Source of the DNA: Abditibacteriota bacterium
Lineage (GTDB): Bacteria > Armatimonadota > UBA5829
Direction of reading: 5' to 3'
Length of the DNA stretch: 64,000 nt
Assembly: GCA_017445025.1 (NCBI GenBank)
Contig: JAFSVJ010000031.1
Location: 18,973 to 82,972 of the forward strand
A model generated the notes under the pieces. It had not been told where the DNA came from. It saw nothing but the letters and a program-made list of their open reading frames with translations, and searched no databases. Numbering within the stretch: position 1 is the first letter of the stretch; each line of letters begins with the position of its first letter. The position numbers and the translations under genes are program-made. Shown piece by piece: positions 42,424-51,400 of this stretch.

Positions 42424-45400
42424 ATGACTGAAATCCAGCATAAAACCAAAGAAACTTTATACGATCAACAAATCCCCAATTTGGTTGAATTGCAAATAAA
42501 ATCCTACGAATGGTTTAAGAATGAAGGTTTAAAAGAGTTACTCGAAAGTTTTTCACCCATAAAGAATTTTAATGATACATATTATCTTGAATTTATAGGA
42601 GATCCTGAGTTTGAAGAGCCTATTAACACGGAAGAAGAGTGTCGTAGAGATATGAACACTTATCAGAGTGCTATTAAGGTTAAAGTAAGATTAAGTCACA
42701 GAGATGAAAATAACGTAACTACTTTTCCGGCTGAGGAAGAAATATGTCTTGCTCACTTGCCTCAAATGACGGATAACGGAACTTTTATTGTTAACGGAGC
42801 AGAAAGAGTAGTTGTTTCTCAGCTTTCCCGTTCATCAGGTGCATATTTTGAACAAAATTTTGATAACGCCGGTAGACCTGTATATTCAGGTAAAATTTTG
42901 CCTACCCACGGTGGTTGGATAGAAATGTCTACTGAAGGAAACGAAATGAAGGCTCTTATAGCCCAATCAAATAAGTTTCCTATTACAGTTTTATTAAGAG
43001 CTTTTAGTGTAATACCGGAAGCTTGTCCTGTTAAAATAGACAGTCTTTTAGGCAAAGAAATCAATTCAGAAATATTAGGTCCTGACGGAAAAGTTTTAAT
43101 TTACCCACCAGCAAATGCTAAAAAATCTTCTTCAAAGAAAAAGAAGAGTGAAGCTAATACAGGTATTATAACCAAAGCACAAGTGGATCAACTTAAAAAA
43201 CTATATCCTGAAGGTTATATATATACAAAAGACTACAACGAAATAAGCACTACGGTAGATCTTCTTAATACTTTTGGTGTTAAAAAGTTTATCCCAATAT
43301 CTCTTGTTTATAATATTAAAAATTACAGAGTAAATGAAGACGGTAATTATGATAAAATTACCGATAGTATATATGTGCCTATAAATGATAAATCAAAATC
43401 TTCAATTGCTAAAAAGATAGACAGTCGTTTGAGAGTCTTAAAAGATGACATTTACAGTGATGACAAAAAACTCCTTTTTAAGGCCGGTCAGAAAATAGAT
43501 GCGGAAGAGCTTCTTTGGAATTTACCTGTTAATTCAGTAAAAATCAGTGTAAAGGGAAAGAAAGGGACAAAAGAAGAGAAAGAATTTAGCAAAAAAGATT
43601 ATATTGAATATGTTTTATCTGAAAAAGTATCTAAGGATATGAAAGCAAAATATGATGCACTTGTATCTGAAGTAGATTTTGACGAAAAGTGTAATATTTT
43701 GTTGGAATATTTAAAGATTAAAAATCAAGAGCTTGATGTTAAAGAACCTTACTATAATATTTTGGGTTTGCGTTCTGTTAAGAATATAATTCTTGAAGAT
43801 GATAAATTGGTATTTGAAGATTATGATTCAAAGGATAAATCTGATACTGATTCTAATAATGAAGATAAATATTGGGTTAAGGCCGGAGATATAATCAACG
43901 AAGATAAGGCAAAGAAAATATATGAATTAAGTCCTTCCGTATATTTTGAATATTATGAAGTTAATGAATTAATCTCAAATACAATTAAAAACGAAAGTCC
44001 AAAGCATGAGCAAAATAAGAGAGATATATCTGTTGACGATAAGATAGGTGGTCTTTTGGCTTTTCAAAGATATATGAAACCAAGCGAGCCTTCTGACGAA
44101 AAAGCTGCCGAATCATTGTTAAGAGGATACTTATTTGATAACAAGCGTTATGATGTGGGAAAGGTTGGTCGTTATAAACTTAACCGTAAGCTTGGTTTGT
44201 CTCTTCCTAATTTTTCCACTCCCGGACATGTTCGTTCTATAACGAGAGATGACCTTGTAAAATTAATTAAATATGTTCTTTTCTTGTCAAAAGATGGTGT
44301 AATGATTTCTAATTTTTACGAGGACAGAAAGGCTAAGATTATTGATGTCATTGATGAATACATTAACCTTGTAAAGAGCAACAAGTTAGAAGGTATCAGT
44401 GAAATAACTTATGTGGAAAATCAAGAACAAGACGGAACTACCAAAATTAAGACAAAAGCTTTTCATTCTAAATATTTAAAAGAAGAGACATATTTGCTTG
44501 ATGGAAGATTAGCTTTATATAATCGTTTTAAACAACTTATTTTCGAATCAGAGAAAGGTTATTTAATCAGTAAGGAAGAATTTAAAAAGCTTCAGGAGTT
44601 TTTGAAAACCATAGCACAAGATATGGCAAAATATAATGGAGTTTCTTTAGATACATATAACTTTATTATTTATGCATTAAGTGAAAATCCAGCCGATTTG
44701 AATATGGATTATGTTTTCATGAGAGTTAATCCTTGTATTACAGATGAAATTGACCACCTTGAAAACAAGAGAGTTCGTTCAGTTGGTGAATTGTTACAGG
44801 ATGAATTGAGAAATGGATTCTTGAGATTGGAAAGAAGTGCAAGAGATAAAATGAATGCCAATAATAAAGAAACTATGACATTAAATAATCTCATTTCTAA
44901 TAAATCCATTACAAGCACCATTAATCATTTCTTTGGAAACAGTCAGTTATCTCAGTTTATGGATCAAACCAATCCTTTGGCAGAATTAACTCACAAAAGA
45001 AGATTGTCAGCTTTAGGACCCGGTGGTCTTTCTAAGCAATCAGCTAAAATTGAAGTTCGTGACGTTCACCACTCACATTATGGTAGAATGTGTCCTATTG
45101 AAACCCCTGAAGGACCAAACATTGGTCTTATAGGTTCTGTTGCTATTCATGCAAGAATAAACGAGTATGGTTTTCTTGAGACTCCTTACAGAAAAGTTCG
45201 TGACGGATATATTACTGATGATATAGTATACCTCTCAGCTGAGGAAGAATCTCACGAATATATTGCCACAGCTAATATTAAGTTTGACAGTAAAACCAAG
45301 AAGATCACTTCAAAGACATCTGTTGTTCGACATAACGGCAAATATCCAAATGTTGAGTGTGACAAGATTACATTAATGGAAATATCTCCTAACCAAATAA

Positions 45401-48258
45401 TGTCTGTTGCAGCCAACTTGATACCTTTTATTGAAAACGATGATGCTAACCGTGCTCTTATGGGTTCAAACATGCAGAGACAAGCTGTGCCTCTTCTTAA
45501 GCCAACAGCTCCTATTGTTCGAACAGGTATAGAAGGTAGAGCTGCTCATGATTCCGGTGTTGAACGTTTTGCTCCGAGAGACGGTAGAGTCGTTTGGGTT
45601 TCTTGTGAAAATATTGTTGTTCTTCCGGAAAAGCCTCAATATATTGATGAATATGAAATTTCCGAAAACAAAAAGAAATTTTATGATAGCAGAGATGCAT
45701 TGTTTAATTGTGTCAGAAGACAGTTTGACATTTCAGATAAAGAAAAAGCCAATCCTTTATTTGAAGAAACAGTTGCAATGAACTCCAATGTTTCCAGAAA
45801 AGGTAATCCTTCATATATAACTCTTGATGGAGTGAAGTATCTTGCTATTAATATAGGTCCGGAAAAACAGGCTGATATTAAGATAATGCCTAATGATATT
45901 ATTGAACCCGGTGATTTGGTTTGTGACGGAAAAGTATATAAAGGCAAGAGCAAGTCATTTAAATTTAAAGGACTTGTTGATACTAAAAATGTTAACGGAA
46001 TTGTTCTCAGTAAAGATAAAATAATTGAAGAAGAAGACGGTGAACCTGTTACAAAGCTTAAAATTAAATTACAAGAACATGATTATTACTGCTTAGAGCC
46101 AACTATAGCAAGAAATGCTTTCCCTGCAGGTTATGCAATATTAAGATTTGGTAATATTGAAGTTAAGGCTGAAACCGGCGGAGTTGGTAACGGTCAAAAT
46201 AATCATATAAATCTTGAAAAGAAAAATAATAAATACTATTTTGATGTAATTGAATGTGATGATGTTCACTTAACAAGTATGTCTCGTTCAAACCAAGGAA
46301 CATGTATCAATTCAAGAGCCGTAGTTGAAATAGGAAGAAGAGTTTATGAGGGTGAATTACTTGCTGACGGTCCTTGCACCGATCATGGAGAATTGGCACT
46401 CGGTCAAAATGTAACCGTTGCATTCCTTCCTTGGAACGGATACAACTATGAAGATGCTGTTTTGTTGAATGAAAGATTGGTTAAAGATGATAAATTTTCT
46501 TCCATTCATATAGAAAAACATGAAATTGATGCAAGAGATACAAAAGTCGGATGTGAAGAGATTACAAAAGATATACCTCAAGTTGGAGATGAAAAGTTAA
46601 GAGACTTGGATGAAAACGGTATAGTTAAGTTGGGTGCTTCTGTAAAGTCCGGAAGTATTCTTGTAGGTAAGGTGACACCTAAGGGAACCGTAGGTCAACA
46701 ACCGGAAGATAAACTTCTTAAATCTATTTTTGGAAATACTCCGGAAGAAGTTCGTGATGTTTCTTTGAGAGTTCCTCACGGAGAAGGTGGAGTTGTTATA
46801 GATGTTAAGCTTTTCTCAAGATATAAATATCATTGTTCTAATCCTGACTGTGGTTTACCTGTTATAGCTAAGAAAAAGATTACCGATAACGATAAGTTGA
46901 AGTGTGACCGCTGTGGTGCTACTTTAGTTCAAGATAAGGAAGATGAAGTTCCTGCCGGTGTAAATCAAACCGTTCGTGTATATATAGCTCAAAAGAGAAA
47001 AATCATGAAGGGTGATAAAATGGCAGGTCGTCACGGTAACAAGGGTGTTGTTTCTAATATTCTCCAAGAAGCTGATATGCCCTTTATGCCTGACGGAACT
47101 CCTGTTGATATAGTTCTTAACCCATTAGGTGTTCCTTCTCGTATGAATATCGGTCAGATATTGGAAACTCACCAAGGATATGCGGGTAAGAACTTAGGCT
47201 TAAAGTTTAAGAACCCTATTTTCCAATCAGCAATAGAAAGAGAAATTATTGCAGACTTGGAAATAATGACAGCCAAAAAGATTGTAGATACTTTACTTGA
47301 TTATTGTAAAGAACTTGAAATAAACGCTCAAATCAGCGACAGAAAGCTTTTGAAAGCTACCAATGATTGTATTGATAGAGTTAAGGAAGCAACAGGTGAA
47401 GAGCTTGAGACAGTTGCAGAGCCATTAAACGAAGTTAAAGCGGAAATATTGGATAAAGTTCGTAAAGAAATTAGACAATATGATGCTTTTGATCTTGAAA
47501 TTCTTTCAAGAAACCTTTGTGGTGACAGAGTTATTAAAGATGAATCTAAATCTGTTTGCGAAGCATTAGAGACTGTTCGAGACTTTAACCATTTAAAGTT
47601 TAAGATCCAAAGTAGTGAAGACAGTGCTTATGAAGATGGTAATTTTGTTGATGAATTGGATAATATCAATAAAAAGATAAAAGAAGTTAAATCTTCATTC
47701 AAATTGCCTATTCCAAAGGGATATGATTACGAAAAGCTTATCACCAATATTGAAAAGGTAGTTGTAAAGAGAGTTGGATTCCACGCAAAGCTTGCAAAAA
47801 CTGATCTTTATGATGGTTTAACGGGAGATAAGCTAAGTCAGCCGGTAGCAGTCGGAACTATTTATATGCTTAAACTTCACCACTTAGTTAAGGATAAGAT
47901 GCACGCAAGAGCTATTGGTCCTTACTCATTGGTAACTCAACAGCCTTTAGGTGGTAAAGCTCAATTTGGTGGTCAAAGATTTGGAGAAATGGAAGTATGG
48001 GCATTGGAAGCTTATGGTGCCGCATATACACTTCAAGAGATTTTGACCATTAAATCCGATGATGTTTTAGGAAGAGAAGATACATATAAAGCCATTATTC
48101 ATGGTAAAGCTATTACTAATTCAGGAATTCCGGAATCATTTAAGATTTTGGTTAATGAATTACAATCTCTCTGTCTTAAGATAACTGTTTCTGATGAGGA
48201 TCAAGAATCTGTAGATATCAGGACTTATGATGATACGCCTATTAAGATGAATAAATAA
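42424..48258 (+). CDS. rpoB: RNA polymerase beta subunit, greatly enlarged
   Basis: A 1944-residue beta subunit; Firmicutes versions have about 1190 and E. coli 1342. ATG at 42424 follows GGGAGGT; a TTG upstream lies in the hairpins. Conserved blocks stand in normal order in one frame: the rifampicin pocket S840-N850 (SQLSQFMDQTN) with Q844, D847, H857 and S862 all wild-type, GPNIGLIGSVA, GDKMAGRHGNKGVVS and GGKAQFGGQRFGEMEVWALEA. Extra sequence lies at about 225-540 (lysine-rich KKSSSKKKKSE linker), 625-775, 1060-1290, 1467-1510 and 1585-1790. The fourth holds a zinc ribbon (C1471, C1476, C1494, C1497) at the site of the E. coli beta-i9 insertion. No intein signs. Rifampicin sensitivity is predicted. 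Confidence 0.97.
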   Translation: MTEIQHKTKETLYDQQIPNLVELQIKSYEWFKNEGLKELLESFSPIKNFNDTYYLEFIGDPEFEEPINTEEECRRDMNTYQSAIKVKVRLSHRDENNVTTFPAEEEICLAHLPQMTDNGTFIVNGAERVVVSQLSRSSGAYFEQNFDNAGRPVYSGKILPTHGGWIEMSTEGNEMKALIAQSNKFPITVLLRAFSVIPEACPVKIDSLLGKEINSEILGPDGKVLIYPPANAKKSSSKKKKSEANTGIITKAQVDQLKKLYPEGYIYTKDYNEISTTVDLLNTFGVKKFIPISLVYNIKNYRVNEDGNYDKITDSIYVPINDKSKSSIAKKIDSRLRVLKDDIYSDDKKLLFKAGQKIDAEELLWNLPVNSVKISVKGKKGTKEEKEFSKKDYIEYVLSEKVSKDMKAKYDALVSEVDFDEKCNILLEYLKIKNQELDVKEPYYNILGLRSVKNIILEDDKLVFEDYDSKDKSDTDSNNEDKYWVKAGDIINEDKAKKIYELSPSVYFEYYEVNELISNTIKNESPKHEQNKRDISVDDKIGGLLAFQRYMKPSEPSDEKAAESLLRGYLFDNKRYDVGKVGRYKLNRKLGLSLPNFSTPGHVRSITRDDLVKLIKYVLFLSKDGVMISNFYEDRKAKIIDVIDEYINLVKSNKLEGISEITYVENQEQDGTTKIKTKAFHSKYLKEETYLLDGRLALYNRFKQLIFESEKGYLISKEEFKKLQEFLKTIAQDMAKYNGVSLDTYNFIIYALSENPADLNMDYVFMRVNPCITDEIDHLENKRVRSVGELLQDELRNGFLRLERSARDKMNANNKETMTLNNLISNKSITSTINHFFGNSQLSQFMDQTNPLAELTHKRRLSALGPGGLSKQSAKIEVRDVHHSHYGRMCPIETPEGPNIGLIGSVAIHARINEYGFLETPYRKVRDGYITDDIVYLSAEEESHEYIATANIKFDSKTKKITSKTSVVRHNGKYPNVECDKITLMEISPNQIMSVAANLIPFIENDDANRALMGSNMQRQAVPLLKPTAPIVRTGIEGRAAHDSGVERFAPRDGRVVWVSCENIVVLPEKPQYIDEYEISENKKKFYDSRDALFNCVRRQFDISDKEKANPLFEETVAMNSNVSRKGNPSYITLDGVKYLAINIGPEKQADIKIMPNDIIEPGDLVCDGKVYKGKSKSFKFKGLVDTKNVNGIVLSKDKIIEEEDGEPVTKLKIKLQEHDYYCLEPTIARNAFPAGYAILRFGNIEVKAETGGVGNGQNNHINLEKKNNKYYFDVIECDDVHLTSMSRSNQGTCINSRAVVEIGRRVYEGELLADGPCTDHGELALGQNVTVAFLPWNGYNYEDAVLLNERLVKDDKFSSIHIEKHEIDARDTKVGCEEITKDIPQVGDEKLRDLDENGIVKLGASVKSGSILVGKVTPKGTVGQQPEDKLLKSIFGNTPEEVRDVSLRVPHGEGGVVIDVKLFSRYKYHCSNPDCGLPVIAKKKITDNDKLKCDRCGATLVQDKEDEVPAGVNQTVRVYIAQKRKIMKGDKMAGRHGNKGVVSNILQEADMPFMPDGTPVDIVLNPLGVPSRMNIGQILETHQGYAGKNLGLKFKNPIFQSAIEREIIADLEIMTAKKIVDTLLDYCKELEINAQISDRKLLKATNDCIDRVKEATGEELETVAEPLNEVKAEILDKVRKEIRQYDAFDLEILSRNLCGDRVIKDESKSVCEALETVRDFNHLKFKIQSSEDSAYEDGNFVDELDNINKKIKEVKSSFKLPIPKGYDYEKLITNIEKVVVKRVGFHAKLAKTDLYDGLTGDKLSQPVAVGTIYMLKLHHLVKDKMHARAIGPYSLVTQQPLGGKAQFGGQRFGEMEVWALEAYGAAYTLQEILTIKSDDVLGREDTYKAIIHGKAITNSGIPESFKILVNELQSLCLKITVSDEDQESVDIRTYDDTPIKMNK

Positions 48259-48308
48259 AGTGTGTATGCATAATGTATAGTGCACAATAATAAAGCGGAA
48301 AGTATAAA

Positions 48309-48403
48309 CCTCCCCCCTAACTTCTTAATGTAGTAGGGTGGGGAGGATATCCCCCGTCAGTATTTCGGTAGAAAGGGTAAGTCTACCGAGGGGGGACAGA
48401 TTT
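48309..48403. repeat. Palindromic repeat copy J between rpoB and rpoC
   Basis: CCTCCCC...GGGGAGG (48309-48347), then ATCCCCCGTCAG, hairpin TCGGTAGA...TCTACCGA, and the family end GGGGGGACAGAT. It leaves 20 bases before the rpoC RBS. A TGCATAATG-like scrap (48265) precedes it, as at other sites. Confidence 0.75.
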
Positions 48404-48428
48404 TAATCTATTAAGGAGATATAGATAA

Positions 48429-51400
48429 ATGGTAAGAGGAAGATCAAAGGTTGACTCCAGTCGTTTTAGTAATATTAAAATTGCTATAGCTTCTCCGTCA
48501 GATATAATCAGATGGGCCAGAGGAGAAAAAAACGAGGTTAAAAAACCGGAGACCATAAACTATAAAACCTACAAACCCGAGCCCGGAGGACTTTTCTGTG
48601 AAGAAATTTTTGGACCTGTAAAGGACTGGGAATGCCATTGTGGTAAATATAAGAAAGTTAAATATAAAGGAACCATTTGTGAAAAATGTAATGTGGAAGT
48701 TACCAAAAGTAAAGTCCGCAGAGAAAGAATGGCATTTCTCAAACTAAATGCTCCTGTATCTCATATTTGGTATTTAAAAGCCACATCAAGCCCAATATCA
48801 CTTCTTTTGAAAATACCACAGAAAGAATTGGAAAAGGTCATTTATTATGAGCAATATGTGGTTACATATAAGAATATACAAAGGTTTGAAACTTTAAAAC
48901 CTTTTATTGAAGAAATAATAAAACACGAAACTGAGCAACTTAAAGTTGAAACAGAAGAAGAAAACCAGTTGGCACTTCGTGAAACTTACAAAGAAATTCA
49001 AAGAATTTGGACCGGCAATCCTTTATTTGAAATTGAAGATTTATCAGAAGAAGAGTATCAAAAGTTAGAAAACAAGATAGAAGGTCTCAAGGGAAAAGAC
49101 CAAGTTGTTGATTCTGCATTTGAAAAATACAAAGAAAAAGTTAATATTAATAACAAAGATTTTGAGGATACTTGTAAAAAGTATAACACTGCAATTGAGA
49201 CTATCCAAAAAAAGAATGTTAAGTCATTATTGGAAGAAAACGAATGCGAAGCTATTAATTACTTATACGATCTTTTAGATAATACTACAGATGAAGATTT
49301 TGAAGAAATTAGGGATAAATTCTCTCAAAGTCAAGAAGATTTTGTTCTTATAGATAAGGATTTTCTAAATTTAGATTTGGTTTTTGAAATTGGTGTTGGT
49401 GGATATGCCGTAAAGGAATTTTTAGCCAAGGTTGATTTGGAAAAGCTTAAACATTCAGATATAAAAAGGAATTCTTCCGAACAACTTAGATATCAAAGAA
49501 CTATGGAAGTTGTGGATGCATTCCTGTTTTCTAAGGCAAAGCCTGAATGGATGATGCTTGAATGTTTGCCTGTTATATCTCCTGAGCTTCGTCCTATGGT
49601 TCAGCTTGATGGTGGAAGATTTGCTGCCAGCGACCTTAATGACCTTTACAGAAGAGTTATTAACAGAAATAATCGTATGCAAAGGCTAAGAGATGCTATT
49701 GCTCCCGGTGGAATTAAAAACCACGAGCGTAGACTTCTCCAAGATTCTATAGACGCTGTTCTTGATAACAGTAAAAAGCAAAAGTCTATTAAGGGATCCA
49801 ATGATCGTCAATTAAAATCTCTTGCCGATATGCTTAAGGGTAAAGAAGGTAGATTTAGAAAGAATCTTCTTGGAAAAAGAGTTGACTATTCCGGACGTTC
49901 AGTTATTGTTGTTGGCCCCAGTCTTAAAATATATCAATGTGGACTTCCCAAAGAAATGGCTCTTGAGCTTTTCAAACCATTTGTTATAAATGCACTTCAA
50001 AGTGAATCCATTAATTTCAAGAAAGCTAAAAAAATGGTTGAAGAAGTTCAATCTGAGGTTTGGGACGCACTTGAAAAGGTTATTTGTGAGCATCCTGTTT
50101 TACTTAACAGAGCTCCTACCCTTCACAGACTTGGAATTCAAGCTTTTGAGCCTCAACTTATAGATGGAAATGCCATAGAGCTTCACCCATTGGTTTGTGC
50201 TGCTTTTAACGCTGACTTTGATGGTGACCAGATGGCTGTTCACGTTCCTTTATCTATAGCTGCTCAAGCAGAAGCTCGAGCTCTTATGCTTGCCAGTCAT
50301 AACCTTTTCTCACCGGCTAACGGTAATCCTATTGTTGCTCCTTCACAGGATGTGGTTCTTGGATGTTATTATTTAACTATGATGAAGGACACCACCAGAG
50401 TGAAGTTTGCTCAAGATATGGTTTATGATGACAAAGGAAATACTATTGCTATTCCCGGAACTTCATATATTGTTGACGGATACATTAACTATGATGCAGA
50501 GGGTGGTCCTCGTTTTGAAGAAACCGGAGAAATTCACAGAATTAAATTATTTGCCAATGAAAATGAAGCTATAATGACCTACCAAAGAGGTGATCTTGAC
50601 CTTCACGAAATCATTGGTGTTAAGATGAATATCAAAGATATTGTCAGACCGGATGGTTATAGAGAAAGCGGAACATTTATAAGAAATATCACTTGTGGTA
50701 GACTTATATTTAACACTATACTTCCTGACAATATGAAATATTTAGGTAGCGAGTATTATGCTAACGAAAAGCTTACTTTTGACCCTAATGACAAGCTTCT
50801 GTTACCGGATTATGACAAAAGCTGTGAACGAGCAGATGCTGTAAGTAAAAAGCTTATCGGTAAACTTATTACAGAATGTCATGACAGAAACGGACATGAT
50901 GCTACTGTTAAATTCCTTGATGATATTAAAAACTTAGGATATAAGTATGCTACCAAAGCCGGTATGAGTATTGCTATAACAGATATGGATATTACATCCG
51001 ATAGAGAAAATATCATTGAACAAACTCAAAAGGCTGTAGAAAAAATCAATAATCAATATAAAATGGGATTTTCCGATGAAAGTTCCAGAAGAGGTTCTGT
51101 TCTTAAGGCTTGGACTGATGCAACAAAGGAAATTGGTGATTCTCTAATCAAGGGTATCAAGCAGTTTAACCAGATCTCAATCATTACCAAGTCCGGAGCA
51201 AGAGGTTCTACAAAGCAGATATCTCAGCTTTCCGGTATGAGAGGACTTATGTCTGACCCGAACGGTAACCCTATTGAAGATTTGCCTGTTACAAGTAACT
51301 TCCATGAAGGTTTGTCTGTTCTTGAATATTTCGTATCCACTCACGGTGCAAGAAAAGGTCTTGCAGATACAGCACTTCGAACCGCAGACGCCGGTTATCT

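Noticed and set aside
42424..48258. RpoB length explained by an intein or a fusion
   Set aside because: No intein splice motifs (N-terminal Cys/Ser block, C-terminal HN) were seen, extra residues are spread over several sites, and conserved blocks are in one frame and normal order.
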